From contig DASTHI010000052.1 of assembly GCA_035718275.1 (NCBI GenBank), positions 1-64,000 of the forward strand: a stretch of 64,000 nt of DNA, read 5' to 3'. The first letter of the stretch is position 1, and the number at the start of each line of letters is the position of its first letter. This DNA comes from Pseudolabrys sp035718275 (GTDB lineage: Bacteria > Pseudomonadota > Alphaproteobacteria > Rhizobiales > Xanthobacteraceae). Both the position numbers and the translations under genes were made by a program. This document shows positions 26,479-35,747 of this stretch, in pieces. A model generated the notes under the pieces. It made no database searches. It saw nothing but the letters and a program-made list of their open reading frames with translations, and was not told the origin of the DNA.

Positions 26479-27709
26479 GCGGATGACTATCGAGCGGCTT
26501 GGTCACCGCGGCGACGGCATCGCCGATACACCGGCGGGTCCGGTGTACGTGCCCTACACGCTGCCCGGAGAGACGGTCACAGTTGAGTCCGTTCTCGGGC
26601 ACCCCGATCGTCGGCACTTACTGCGCGTCGATAAGCCGAGCCACGAGCGCGTCGAGCCCCTCTGCAAGCACTTTGGCACCTGCGGCGGCTGCGCGCTCCA
26701 GCACTGGTCTCTCGCTGAATACCATCTCTGGAAAAGATCACTAGTCGTCGAAGCGCTGGCACAGGCCGGCGTCATCGCTCCGGTTGCCGATCTCATCGAT
26801 GCGCATGGCTCGGGAAGGAGACGGGCGGTGTTTCATGCACGCCGAGGCGCGCATGATGTCGTCGAGGTCGGCTTTTCGGCTCCGCGCGCTCATCACATCG
26901 TGCCAATCGATGAATGCCCTATCCTGGATCCGGGTCTTGGCGGCGCTCTTCGTGCAGCATGGGCAATCGCGGAAACGCTCGACGTCACGGGGAAGCCTCT
27001 CGATATCCAGACGACTGCTACGGATACCGGACTCGACGTCGACGTCCGCGGGTCCGGTGCGCTCGACCCGGGTCGTCACGCCGCCTTGGCGCGGCTTGCC
27101 GAAGCATTCAATCTCGCCCGCATCACCCGTCACGGCGAGATCGTTGCGCAGCGTATCCAACCCGTCGTGCGGATCGGCCGTGCGGAGGTCCCACTGCCGC
27201 CGGGTGCTTTCCTGCAGGCGACCAAAGAAGGCGAGGACACTCTCGCTAGGCTCGTGCTCGAATACGGCGGAAGGGCAAAGCACACAGCCGATCTGTTTGC
27301 CGGGATCGGGACCTTCGCCTTGCGGCTCGCGGAAAACTCGCGAGTCACGGCTGCGGACGCCGAATCCTCTTTGATCACCGCTTTGCGCCAGGCGGCCGGC
27401 AGGACGGCTGGTCTCAAACCCATCGAGACCCAGGGCCGAGATCTATTTCGACGCCCTTTCGTATTGCCAGAACTCAAGCAATTCGATGCCGTCGTTTTCG
27501 ATCCGCCCCGGCAAGGAGCGGAAGCGCAGGCGCGCGAACTTGCCAGAAGCGAGGTCCCGACGATCGTCGCGGTATCCTGCGACAGAGTGACTTTTGCGCG
27601 GGATGCGAGAATCTTGGTCAATTCCGGCTACAAGCCGGAGATCGTGACCCCGGTCGACCAGTTTCGTTATTCCCACCACGTGGAGATCGTTGCCAAGTTC
27701 CGGCGCTGA
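26471..27709 (+). CDS. Class I SAM-dependent RNA methyltransferase, TrmA/RlmC/RlmD family with [4Fe-4S] site
   Basis: This enzyme (412 residues) methylates C5 of a uridine in rRNA or tRNA. A short TRAM-like b-domain (about 5-55) is followed by the Fe-S cluster cysteines CKHFGTCGGC (C-x5-C-x2-C) with a fourth in DECPILD, the SAM motif DLFAGIGTFALRLA, DPPRQGAE and the catalytic cysteine loop VAVSCDRVTFARD. Specificity (RlmD, RlmC or TrmA) cannot be decided. I chose GTG at 26471 (overlapping tlyA), with ATG at 26483 as the alternative. Confidence 0.92.
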   Translation: MAERMTIERLGHRGDGIADTPAGPVYVPYTLPGETVTVESVLGHPDRRHLLRVDKPSHERVEPLCKHFGTCGGCALQHWSLAEYHLWKRSLVVEALAQAGVIAPVADLIDAHGSGRRRAVFHARRGAHDVVEVGFSAPRAHHIVPIDECPILDPGLGGALRAAWAIAETLDVTGKPLDIQTTATDTGLDVDVRGSGALDPGRHAALARLAEAFNLARITRHGEIVAQRIQPVVRIGRAEVPLPPGAFLQATKEGEDTLARLVLEYGGRAKHTADLFAGIGTFALRLAENSRVTAADAESSLITALRQAAGRTAGLKPIETQGRDLFRRPFVLPELKQFDAVVFDPPRQGAEAQARELARSEVPTIVAVSCDRVTFARDARILVNSGYKPEIVTPVDQFRYSHHVEIVAKFRR

Positions 27710-27716
27710 GGGCCGC

Positions 27717-28571
27717 TCACTGGAAATCGCCGCCGCCCCACCGCTCCTGCCACATTCTCTCGCCTATCGTGCATGAGATGCGCGGCGCCTGTGCGGAGAC
27801 AGGGATCGACCGCACCGCCGGCGTTCGACCGGCGACTTCCAGCACCAGCTTGGTCCGTGTCGCCTCGATGAACTTCTCCCGCTCGCGGATTGGCACGACG
27901 AAAGCGCCTGGTCCGCCGATCACGCAATCTTCGTAGTAGACGTCAAGGTCCTGAATATCCATCGTGCCCCTGTAAGGACGCTTGAGCACTATCGGCAGGC
28001 CATTGATCGTAATGCCTGCCGACACGATCTCGTCGCGGACGGGGACGACAAGGGGTCCTGCATTGTTAGCGCCATCGCCCGACACGTCGATCACCCGCCT
28101 GAGTCCCCGGTACCCGCTGTCATCGAAGAGCGGCTTGGCAAAACGCAATGCCCCCGAGATCGATGTACGCGACGCGCGCCGATAAGGGGCGCGTGCGATT
28201 TCCGCCGCGACCGCGTCCGCGGCTTCCGGGCCGTCGATCAGCCGCCAGGGCATAACGATCTTTTGGTCGCTCTGTCCGGCCCATTCGAAATAGGTGATGG
28301 CAATCTTCCCGTGAGCACCCTGGCGCAACGCCTGCAGGAATTCCTTCGACGTAAGTGCCAGCACGTAGCCCTCGCGCTGTAGCGCCTGCTCATCAGTGTC
28401 CATCGAATATGAGACATCCACCGCGATGACGAGCTCGACGTCGACCGGAATTGCTCCGGACCGCATGTCCGCGAGTGTCCGCAAACTCGGCGCAGCAGAA
28501 ACCGAGAGCATGAATGCGCCAGCCATGAAGGCCGCGATCAGAGCCAGCATTCTGAGGCGACGACGACCCAT
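27717..28571 (-). CDS. DUF1194 protein with von Willebrand A domain
   Basis: This 284-residue protein has an N-terminal membrane or signal segment (LALIAAFMAGAFMLSVSAAP, about 8-28) followed by a VWA domain. The metal-ion-dependent adhesion motif is DVSYSM, with the second-site threonine in SRTSISGAL and aspartate in VIDVSGDGANN. It is probably periplasmic or membrane-anchored; function unknown. In Rhizobiales it is a common conserved hypothetical. Here it is the last gene of the fabI-aroC-ribB direction, 45 bp after ribB, and convergent with the methyltransferase gene. Confidence 0.88.
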   Translation of the reverse strand: MGRRRLRMLALIAAFMAGAFMLSVSAAPSLRTLADMRSGAIPVDVELVIAVDVSYSMDTDEQALQREGYVLALTSKEFLQALRQGAHGKIAITYFEWAGQSDQKIVMPWRLIDGPEAADAVAAEIARAPYRRASRTSISGALRFAKPLFDDSGYRGLRRVIDVSGDGANNAGPLVVPVRDEIVSAGITINGLPIVLKRPYRGTMDIQDLDVYYEDCVIGGPGAFVVPIREREKFIEATRTKLVLEVAGRTPAVRSIPVSAQAPRISCTIGERMWQERWGGGDFQ

Positions 28572-28616
28572 TGCGGAATGCTGGCACGCAACATCGGCGA
28601 AGGAAAGGCCGGTCGT

Positions 28617-29789
28617 TCAGGTTTCCAGGGTTTCCGTCGCCACGATCTTGATGCCGAACCCGGCAAGACCGACATACGTGCGCTTGCTCGATGTGAGAAG
28701 GCGGATCGAGGAGATTCCGAGGTCTTTGAGAATTTGCGCGCCGAGGCCGATCTCGCGCCATTGTCGAGAACGCGCCGCATCGGTCTCCGAGCCGCCCTCG
28801 TGCGGTATCTCGGCAACCGGCACGCCGGCGGTTCCGTCACGAAGATAAACGATCACGCCACGACCTGCTTTTTTAAAACGCGCGAGCGAGTCACGTATTG
28901 CCTTTGCGCCGCCGAAAACGTCCCCGATGACGTCGGCGCGATGCAGCCTTGCAAGCACATTCGTCCCGCTGCTGATATCGCCATAGACGAAAGCCATGTG
29001 GTGCACGCGATCGAATGGCGTGACATACGCAAAACCCCGCAGTGTTCCGATTTCCGACGAAAGCTGGAACTCGCCGACACGCTCGACCAGCTTGTCGCGG
29101 TTCTGACGGTAACCGATGAGTTCGGCAATCGAGACCTGCGCAAGGCGGTGCTTCTTTGCGAACTCGGCAACCTGGGGCCCTCGCATCACCGAGCCATCAT
29201 CGTTCATCAGTTCGGCCAGCACGCCCACAGGCGGAAGCGACGCCAGACGACATAGATCGACACAGGCTTCGGTATGCCCCGAGCGCATCAGCACGCCTCC
29301 CTGTCGCGCAACCAGCGGAAAGACATGCCCGGGCCGCACGAAATCGGCGGGACCGTTATTGTCGTTTGCGAGCGCGCGTACCGTGTTGCAGCGCTCTTCG
29401 GCCGAGATGCCGGTCGTCAGTCCGTGACGTACGTCGACCGACACAGTGAATGCGGTCCCGAGCGGGGCTTCATTCTCGGCAACCATCGGTTCGAGATGCA
29501 GCCTGCGCGCCTGGTCGGCGCCCAGCGGGGCGCACACGATGCCCGACGTGTTGCGAATGATGAAGGCCATCTTCTCCGGCGTGCAATGCGAAGCGGCGAC
29601 GAACAGGTCGCCCTCGTTCTCTCGATCATCGTCATCTGTAACCACCACGATCTCGCCCCTTGCAAAGGCTTTGATCGCGGCGTCCACGCGATTGTGAGTA
29701 TCGCGCACCTGGACCTCCGCACCTTTCTCCTGCTCTGGCGTCCCCATCGAGACACAACTGCGAGCGGGCGGCTTATCAATTGGCTTCAT
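28617..29789 (-). CDS. ribB: 3,4-dihydroxy-2-butanone-4-phosphate synthase with degenerate GTP cyclohydrolase II domain
   Basis: The N-terminal domain (about residues 30-225 of 390) is a complete DHBP synthase of riboflavin synthesis: VVVTDDDDRENEGDLF, RHGLTTGISAEER and RSGHTEACVDLCRLA carry the acidic and histidine residues. The C-terminal 170 residues have the GTP cyclohydrolase II fold, but where true RibA has three zinc cysteines (the 'CLTGDVF...RCDC' region) this protein reads ADVIGDVFGGAKAI, with no cysteine. That half is therefore probably inactive, as in other alphaproteobacteria that carry a separate ribA. The ATG at 29789 overlaps the aroC stop (ATGA). Confidence 0.93.
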   Translation of the reverse strand: MKPIDKPPARSCVSMGTPEQEKGAEVQVRDTHNRVDAAIKAFARGEIVVVTDDDDRENEGDLFVAASHCTPEKMAFIIRNTSGIVCAPLGADQARRLHLEPMVAENEAPLGTAFTVSVDVRHGLTTGISAEERCNTVRALANDNNGPADFVRPGHVFPLVARQGGVLMRSGHTEACVDLCRLASLPPVGVLAELMNDDGSVMRGPQVAEFAKKHRLAQVSIAELIGYRQNRDKLVERVGEFQLSSEIGTLRGFAYVTPFDRVHHMAFVYGDISSGTNVLARLHRADVIGDVFGGAKAIRDSLARFKKAGRGVIVYLRDGTAGVPVAEIPHEGGSETDAARSRQWREIGLGAQILKDLGISSIRLLTSSKRTYVGLAGFGIKIVATETLET

Positions 29790-30904
29790 TGCTTGTTGAA
29801 GGGCCACGCAGTCCGCTCACCGACCTGGCCGCGATGCAACAGATAATGGTCGGCCAGCACACATGCCAGCATGGCCTCACCGATCGGCACGGCTCGAATA
29901 CCGACGCAGGGATCGTGCCGACCTTTGGTGACAATTTCTGTTTCGCGGCCATACCGATCCACGGTCTTTCGCGGCGTGAGGATCGACGACGTAGGTTTCA
30001 CAGCAAAGCGGGCCACGATCGGCTGACCTGTCGATATCCCGCCGAGAATGCCGCCTGCATGATTGGAAAGAAAAATTGGCTTGCCGTCATTTCCCATCCG
30101 CATTTCGTCGGCATTCTCGATTCCACTCATTGCTGCGGTCGCAAATCCGTCACCGATCTCCACGCCTTTGACGGCATTAATGCCCATCAGCGCGGAAGCG
30201 ATCTCGGCATCGAGCTTTGCATACACCGGAGCGCCCAGACCTGGCGGAACGCCTTCCGCGACCACTTCGATGATCGCGCCGCAGGAGGAGCCCTGCTTGC
30301 GCACACCGTCAATATATTCCTCGAATGCAGTCGCTTGCTTCGCATCCGGGCAAAAAAACGGGTTCTTGCCGACCTCGTTCCAGTCCCAGCGCGAACGATC
30401 GATCTTGTGCGGCCCCATTTGAATCAGCGCGCCACGGACCTGCATCCCCGGCACAATCTTGCGTGCAATGGCCCCCGCCGCTACCCGCGCAGCGGTTTCC
30501 CTTGCGGAGGCCCGCCCACCCCCGCGATAGTCATGAATTCCGTATTTCGCATCATAAGTGTAGCCGGCGTGTCCCGGGCGATACTTGTCCTTGATGTCGG
30601 AATAATCCTTCGACCGCTGATCGACATTCTCGATCATCAGCGTGATCGGTGTCCCGGTCGTAACCTGTTCTCCCGTTTGTTCATCCGTGAACAGGCCCGA
30701 TAGGATTTTCACAGCATCGGGCTCGCGCCGTTGTGTCGTGAACCTCGATTGTCCTGGCCGTCGCCGGTCGAGTTCATACTGGATATCCTCGACGTTAAGT
30801 GGAATCCGCGGCGGACACCCGTCCACAACGCAACCGATTGCTGCTCCATGGCTCTCGCCGAAGCTGGTGAATCGGAAGAGATGGCCGAAAGTGTTGAAGG
30901 ACAT
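29786..30904 (-). CDS. aroC: Chorismate synthase
   Basis: The enzyme makes chorismate from EPSP, the last shared step of aromatic amino-acid synthesis, with reduced FMN. At 372 residues it is of normal length. The three family signatures are visible: GESHGAAIGCVVDGCPPRIPL near the N-terminus, a middle SGRASARETAARVAAGAIA-like helix (RGGGRASARETAARVA), and the C-terminal FAVKPTSSI with DPCVGIRAVPIGEAM. It lies 126 bp after the phosphatase gene and overlaps ribB by 4 bp. Confidence 0.97.
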   Translation of the reverse strand: MSFNTFGHLFRFTSFGESHGAAIGCVVDGCPPRIPLNVEDIQYELDRRRPGQSRFTTQRREPDAVKILSGLFTDEQTGEQVTTGTPITLMIENVDQRSKDYSDIKDKYRPGHAGYTYDAKYGIHDYRGGGRASARETAARVAAGAIARKIVPGMQVRGALIQMGPHKIDRSRWDWNEVGKNPFFCPDAKQATAFEEYIDGVRKQGSSCGAIIEVVAEGVPPGLGAPVYAKLDAEIASALMGINAVKGVEIGDGFATAAMSGIENADEMRMGNDGKPIFLSNHAGGILGGISTGQPIVARFAVKPTSSILTPRKTVDRYGRETEIVTKGRHDPCVGIRAVPIGEAMLACVLADHYLLHRGQVGERTAWPFNKQ

Positions 30905-31030
30905 AGCAGCTCTACGTTGTGAATTTCGTACTCCGCGCCCGCGCGCCGGTCAATTAATCGGACGTGACCGCGCATTGTGCGCCAGCCGCATGCCTGAAAG
31001 GTTAACGATGCGCATGACCAGGGCGGCAGC

Positions 31031-31645
31031 TCAGGCGTAGCGAGTCAGTCCATCGCCCTCGAAAACATAGACCACGCCTTGGGCGATATCGATCAGAGGC
31101 GCCGCCGCCGGCTTGGCTATTCCCAGGTGCGCGATCAGCCCACGCGCAGTGCCTCCGTGCGCGACGGCTACCGTGTCGCCGGCCAGTTGCTCGTACCAGC
31201 TGCCCACTCTCGCCGAGACCGCCTCATAGCTTTCACCGCCCGGTGGCAGGAAGCGCCACTTGTCATGCTCGCGCGCGGCAATTCGCTGCGGATCGCGCGT
31301 GCGCAACTGGGCGATCGTGAACCCCTCCCAGTCGCCAAATGAAATTTCCGCGAGCAGCGGTTCGATGCGGTAGGCCCTAGAGGATAGACCGAGCGGTGCA
31401 AGCATCAGTTCCATCGTCTGGCGAGCGCGACCCAGCGGGCTCGAAACGAAATCAAATTCGGAGGGGTCGCGGCCTTTGCGCGCGAACAGGTCGCGCAGCA
31501 CGTCACCACAATGAACTGCCTGCGCGCGCCCCTGCGCGTTGAGCGGAACATCTTGGCGGCCTTGCAGGCGACCTGCCACGTTCCAATCCGTTTCGCCGTG
31601 ACGAATATAGTACAAGACCGGGCGCGGTTTCCCCGCTGCCAGCAT
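31031..31645 (-). CDS. Histidine phosphatase family protein (phosphoglycerate-mutase-like)
   Basis: This 204-residue protein has the catalytic RHG motif in YYIRHGETDWN, the second conserved arginine and histidine regions (SSPLGRARQTM, VAVAHGGTARGL) and the acid residue in EISFGDWEG. It is a cofactor-independent-of-size dPGM/SixA-type phosphatase whose substrate is not predictable. Its ATG shares one base with the fabI stop (TGATG), so the two genes are coupled. Confidence 0.92.
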   Translation of the reverse strand: MLAAGKPRPVLYYIRHGETDWNVAGRLQGRQDVPLNAQGRAQAVHCGDVLRDLFARKGRDPSEFDFVSSPLGRARQTMELMLAPLGLSSRAYRIEPLLAEISFGDWEGFTIAQLRTRDPQRIAAREHDKWRFLPPGGESYEAVSARVGSWYEQLAGDTVAVAHGGTARGLIAHLGIAKPAAAPLIDIAQGVVYVFEGDGLTRYA

Positions 31646-32466
31646 CAGTCGGTCTTGCCGACTGATATGTCCGGCGCATCAGGGTGCTTGATGCCGACAA
31701 TGTGGTAGCCGGCATCGACGTGATGGATTTCACCGGTCACAGCGCTCGACATGTCGGAGAGAAAATACACGCCGGCCTTGCCGACCTCTTCGAGCGTTAG
31801 ATTGCGCCGTAGCGGCGTGTTGTACTCATTCCATTTCAGAATGTATCGAAAGTCGCCGATGCCGGATGCGGCAAGCGTCTTGAGAGGGCCTGCGGATATC
31901 GCATTGACGCGGATATTCTTCGCGCCGAGATCCGCCGCAAGGTATCGGACCGACGATTCCAGCGCGGCCTTGGCGAGACCCATCACATTATAATGTGGCA
32001 TCCATTTCTCGGCGCCGTAATACGTCATCGTCAGCAGCGAGCCGCCGTTCGTCATCAGCTTTTCCGCGCGCTGAGCAAGCGCCGTAAACGAGTAGCAGCT
32101 CACGACCATTGTCTTGATGAAATTGTCCTCGGTGGTGTCGACATAACGGCCGTCGAGCTGATCCTTGTCGGAGAAAGCGATTGCATGCAACAGGAAGTCC
32201 AACGAACCCCAGGCCGACTTTACGGCGCCGAAAACCGCGTCCATTGAAGCCGGATCGGTCACATCGCAATGTCCCACTACAAGCCCATCAACTTCTTCCG
32301 CCAGAGGCTCGACACGCTTCTTGAGGGCATCACCTTGATACGTGAAGGCGAGATCGGCACCATGGTCCCTGCATGCACGGGCGATTCCCCAGGCGATCGA
32401 GCGATTGTTCGCCACGCCCATGATCAAACCGCGTTTGCCGCGCATGAGAGCCGAAGTTTCCGGCAT
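31645..32466 (-). CDS. fabI: Enoyl-[acyl-carrier-protein] reductase (NADH), FabI
   Basis: FabI reduces trans-2-enoyl-ACP at the end of each fatty-acid elongation cycle. The 273-residue protein has the FabI nucleotide motif GLIMGVANNRSIAWGIARA, the catalytic Y-x6-K as YNVMGLAK preceded by YYGAEKWMPH, and C-terminal VTGEIHHVDAGYHIVG. The open frame runs up to 32562; I took the methionine of MPETSALMRGKRG at 32466, with MRGKRG (32445) as alternative. It starts the minus-strand run fabI-phosphatase-aroC-ribB-DUF1194. Confidence 0.95.
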   Translation of the reverse strand: MPETSALMRGKRGLIMGVANNRSIAWGIARACRDHGADLAFTYQGDALKKRVEPLAEEVDGLVVGHCDVTDPASMDAVFGAVKSAWGSLDFLLHAIAFSDKDQLDGRYVDTTEDNFIKTMVVSCYSFTALAQRAEKLMTNGGSLLTMTYYGAEKWMPHYNVMGLAKAALESSVRYLAADLGAKNIRVNAISAGPLKTLAASGIGDFRYILKWNEYNTPLRRNLTLEEVGKAGVYFLSDMSSAVTGEIHHVDAGYHIVGIKHPDAPDISVGKTD

Positions 32467-32710
32467 CATTCGTCCCGCACTTGCCGGTGAGCGCCGGCCG
32501 TTTCCTATGACACAGGGCCTTTGGACCATCAAGCAAGCGGCTGTTTTCGTCGCGTTTGGCACTGTTAATTCAATTCATTTCGGGGAATATGATCGAGCGG
32601 GTGGGGTTTTTTCTGACACTCGATCGACCGCACCGAAAGGTCCGCGGCGAGGCTGACAGGCGGGGCTCGGGATCTTGCTTGCACGCGAGTACGGATAAAG
32701 GAGGTTCGGC

Positions 32711-33202
32711 TTGCCGGCCTTTCGCAAGAATGTCGAAGCGACGATACCGGCCCTGCGCCGCTACGCGCGAGCGCTGACGCGCGACGCAGACATCGCGGAT
32801 GATCTGGTGCAGGACACGCTGGTGCGCGCGCTGCGCTCGGAGCATCTCTTTCACGGCGGCGATGTCAGGAGTTGGCTGTACACGATCCTGACGAACCTCA
32901 ATCGAAATCGGTTGCGCTCACTCGCCCGCCGCCCTGCTCTGTCTTCGATCGACGACAACGACGCTCCCGATCTTGCCGGACCGGAGGCCGGTGGGCGCGA
33001 CATCGAACGTGCGCTGGCGGCTCTGGTCGAGGATCAGCGCAACGCCCTGCTGCTCGTCGTCCTGGAAGGACTCAGTTATCGCGAGGTCGCCGAAGTTCAG
33101 GGCGTGCCGATTGGGACCGTCATGTCGCGTCTCGCGCGTGCGCGGGTACAGATCAAAAGCTATCTCGACGGCGCGCGTCCCCCGCTGCGCCGCGTGAAAT
33201 AA
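32711..33202 (+). CDS. ECF-type RNA polymerase sigma factor
   Basis: A 163-residue group IV sigma factor. Region 2 covers about residues 10-75 (RYARALTRDADIADDLVQDTLVRAL, then WLYTILTNLNRNRLR), and region 4 about residues 100-155 with the helix-turn-helix GLSYREVAEVQGVPIGTVMSRLARAR. The start is TTG at 32711, supported by a perfect ribosome binding site (AAAGGAGG, 6 nt before). The anti-sigma gene follows by 15 bp, so the pair is a membrane-signalling unit controlling its own regulon. Divergent from fabI. Confidence 0.93.
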   Translation: MPAFRKNVEATIPALRRYARALTRDADIADDLVQDTLVRALRSEHLFHGGDVRSWLYTILTNLNRNRLRSLARRPALSSIDDNDAPDLAGPEAGGRDIERALAALVEDQRNALLLVVLEGLSYREVAEVQGVPIGTVMSRLARARVQIKSYLDGARPPLRRVK

Positions 33203-33217
33203 CGGAGAAGGTGAACC

Positions 33218-34012
33218 ATGACGACTCGCGATTCACCAATTACCGAGGATGAACTGCACGCCTATGTCGACGGCGAATTGCCGAGCGATCGCATGGCGGC
33301 GGTCGCGGCGTGGCTTGCCGATCACCCGGAGCACGCGGCAACCGTGGCGTCGTGGCGGGCGCAAGCGGAGAGAATCCGCGCGCGCTATGGCGCCGTGAGT
33401 GAAGAAGTGGTCCCGAGAAGGCTCATGCTGGATCAGATCATGCGCGGCGAGCGGGCGTACGGCCGCTCCTGGGCGGCACTCGCGGGAGCTGCGGCGGTTC
33501 TGGCCTTCGTGCTCGGCGGTGCTGCGGGCTGGTTTGGACACAGCGTCTCGGTTGGAAAGACAAACGGCTTCGAGACTCTGGCGAGCGAAGCGCTCGACGC
33601 TTACAAGCTCTACGTCGTCGAAGTGCGTCACCCGGTCGAAGTGCCCGGAAACGAGCGCGCCCATATGACCCAATGGCTTTCGAAGCGCCTGGGAGAAGAG
33701 TTGCGCGTCCCCGATTTGCAATCGATCGGGCTGAAGCTGGTCGGCGGCCGTTTGCTGCCCGGCCCGACGGGTGCCGCCGCGTTCTACATGTATGAAGGAC
33801 CTTCGGGCGAACGCTTCACAATCTATTGTGCGCGGGCGAAGGTGCCGGCAAGCGCGCTGCGCTACACGGCTGCCGAGCGGGTCGCGGCGTTCTATTGGGT
33901 CGACGACAAGGTGGCCTATGTCGTAAGCGGGCCCGCGGATCGCGAGCGCCTCGAGAAGGTAACCAAAGCCGCCTACGAGCAGATCGACAGGAGTGGCGCG
34001 AAGAAATCCTGA
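33218..34012 (+). CDS. Membrane anti-sigma factor
   Basis: This 264-residue protein has an N-terminal cytoplasmic anti-sigma domain (ITEDELHAYVDGELPSDRMAAVAAWLADHP), one transmembrane helix (about 88-107, AALAGAAAVLAFVLGGAAGW) and a periplasmic C-terminal domain of about 150 residues. I see no zinc-binding H-x3-C-x2-C motif, so it belongs to the non-zinc anti-sigma type. It directly follows the ECF sigma gene and presumably sequesters that sigma factor until a periplasmic signal arrives. Confidence 0.88.
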   Translation: MTTRDSPITEDELHAYVDGELPSDRMAAVAAWLADHPEHAATVASWRAQAERIRARYGAVSEEVVPRRLMLDQIMRGERAYGRSWAALAGAAAVLAFVLGGAAGWFGHSVSVGKTNGFETLASEALDAYKLYVVEVRHPVEVPGNERAHMTQWLSKRLGEELRVPDLQSIGLKLVGGRLLPGPTGAAAFYMYEGPSGERFTIYCARAKVPASALRYTAAERVAAFYWVDDKVAYVVSGPADRERLEKVTKAAYEQIDRSGAKKS

Positions 34013-34078
34013 CTTGCCTCCCATGCGGCGCACGATTTTTGGCAAGCATCTCCGCTACGGAGCGACAGCCGTTGAGGA

Positions 34079-35071
34079 TTACTCCATATCCTTGCGCGGA
34101 TCATAGCGATTGCTGTCGCGCCATTTCTTCATCAGTTCCCTGAACTCGTCATCGAGGCGATCGGGGAGCACGATGCGCACCGTTGCGAGCAGATCTCCGA
34201 CGCCGCCTTTGGCCTTCAGGCCCTTGCCTTTGAGACGGAACGTACGCCCGGAATTCGTACCGGCAGGAATCGCCAACTCGACGGCGCCATCCAGGGTCGG
34301 CACACGCACTTTGCCGCCCAGCGTTGCTTCATACAGCGTGATCGGTAGCTCCAGCCGCAGATCGGCACCCTCCGGCTTGAACAGGGGATGTGGCGCAACA
34401 TTGACCGTGATGAGCGCGTCGCCGGCCCGTCCACTCGCACTCGGCCAGCCCTGCCCCTTCAATCTGATTTGCTGACCACTTGCGATACCGGCAGGGATTT
34501 TGACTTCGACTTCCTTCCCCGTTGGAAGTTGCACGCGCCGCTTGGCGCCCTGCGCCGCATCGGAGAGCGTGATGGTCAATGTGGCGTGGAGATCCTGCCC
34601 AGCTCCCGCAGCCGCGCCGAAGTCTTCTCCCTCGAAAGTGCTGAACCCTGTGCGGGCTCCGCCGCGACCCCCGAACATGCCCCGCAACAACTCATCTAGC
34701 CCGCCAGCGCTGAAGCCGCCTCCCGGTCCGCTACTGGAACGCCGAAATCCATCCGGACCGAAGCTGAAGCTTTCAAAATGTGTTCCGCCTCCGGGCGAAA
34801 ATCCGCCGCCAGGTTGAGCACCAAATCCTTCGAAGCCCTGAAATCGCGGCTTGCCCTCCGCGTCAATCTCGCCGCGATCGAAAGCTTTGCGCTTCTCGGC
34901 GTCGCCGACAATCTCATAAGCCGCGTTGAGCTCCGCAAACCGCGTGGCGGCTTTGGGATCATGCTTGTTCGCGTCGGGGTGGAGTTTCTTGGCAAGCCGA
35001 CGGTAGGCGCTCTTAATGTCCGCCTGGCTCGCACTCTTGGAAACCCCCAAAATCTGATAGGGGTCACGCAT
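34079..35071 (-). CDS. DnaJ C-terminal domain co-chaperone, CbpA-like
   Basis: This 330-residue Hsp40 has an N-terminal J domain (1-70) with the HPD motif at 31-33 needed to stimulate DnaK, a Gly/Phe-rich linker (75-140, FGAQPGGGFSPGGG), and two C-terminal peptide-binding b-domains (about 150-320; LPTGKEVEVKIPAGIASGQQIRLKGQG). The four CxxCxGxG zinc repeats of true DnaJ are absent, so it is the class-B/CbpA type. It stands alone between the anti-sigma gene (convergent) and the surface lipoprotein gene. Confidence 0.92.
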   Translation of the reverse strand: MRDPYQILGVSKSASQADIKSAYRRLAKKLHPDANKHDPKAATRFAELNAAYEIVGDAEKRKAFDRGEIDAEGKPRFQGFEGFGAQPGGGFSPGGGTHFESFSFGPDGFRRSSSGPGGGFSAGGLDELLRGMFGGRGGARTGFSTFEGEDFGAAAGAGQDLHATLTITLSDAAQGAKRRVQLPTGKEVEVKIPAGIASGQQIRLKGQGWPSASGRAGDALITVNVAPHPLFKPEGADLRLELPITLYEATLGGKVRVPTLDGAVELAIPAGTNSGRTFRLKGKGLKAKGGVGDLLATVRIVLPDRLDDEFRELMKKWRDSNRYDPRKDME

Positions 35072-35259
35072 TCATCCAAACTCCCATGAATCCCCGGCCA
35101 GCCGACCCGGACTGGCAACTTCGGCATCAATGTGGGGCTTTACGGGGTTGGATGCAACGCGCGCGGAACCGTTCGCGCGGGCAGCTGCATCAATCGAAGC
35201 TTTGCTCAGTCCGTCCTTACTTGCGAGCCGGCACGCAACCAACTCATCGAAGAATGAAG

Positions 35260-35667
35260 TCAGGAGCCTTTCCAGGGCTTCAGCGAGCGGACTTCCCAGG
35301 CGCCCTGTTGTTTGCAGGCTTCGCCTTGCACCCACGATTGCGAACTAGCGCTGACAAAACTTGCCAGAAAGTCCCGGCAGGTCTGTCCGTCCTGAGTGTA
35401 TGCAGACGCGATGGGAGTGACCGTGCCGCGCGTTCCGGTGTTGGGATTTTCCCACGGCATGCTCGTGTCCTTCTCGCCGCGGCTGAGCACCGCCTTCGCA
35501 GCGGCTCGCGCATATGCGAGATCAGCATCGGGCGGCAACTGGGCAACCTGCTTCGTGCCAGGTGGTGGCGCGATCGCGCCAGTCTGTTCACTGCCGAAAA
35601 GGGAATCGAATTGTCCAGATAGGCTGCATCCGCCGAGCGAGACGATGAGAACGCCCGTCACGGTCAT
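35260..35667 (-). CDS. RT0821/Lpp0805-family surface lipoprotein
   Basis: This 135-residue protein has a lipoprotein signal (VTGVLIVSLGGC, with the lipidated cysteine at about residue 14) followed by a low-complexity stretch and a C-terminal domain SMPWENPNTGTRGTVTPI...CRDFLASFV, the family hallmark. Function is unknown; it is an outer-membrane lipoprotein or periplasmic inhibitor-like protein widespread in alphaproteobacteria. The frame extends to 35763, but the ATG at 35667 places the signal at the N-terminus and avoids overlap with pdxH, which diverges from it. Confidence 0.82.
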   Translation of the reverse strand: MTVTGVLIVSLGGCSLSGQFDSLFGSEQTGAIAPPPGTKQVAQLPPDADLAYARAAAKAVLSRGEKDTSMPWENPNTGTRGTVTPIASAYTQDGQTCRDFLASFVSASSQSWVQGEACKQQGAWEVRSLKPWKGS

Positions 35668-35747
35668 CCTGCGCCATAGGCGCGGGCGCCTGTATCCACT
35701 ATATAGGCCACGGGTCCTGATCCCAGTCACGCGAAGCACCCGAGCAG

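Noticed and set aside
29790..30000. A possible FMN riboswitch controlling ribB
   Set aside because: The ribB start overlaps the aroC stop, so there is no leader sequence in which an RFN element could lie.
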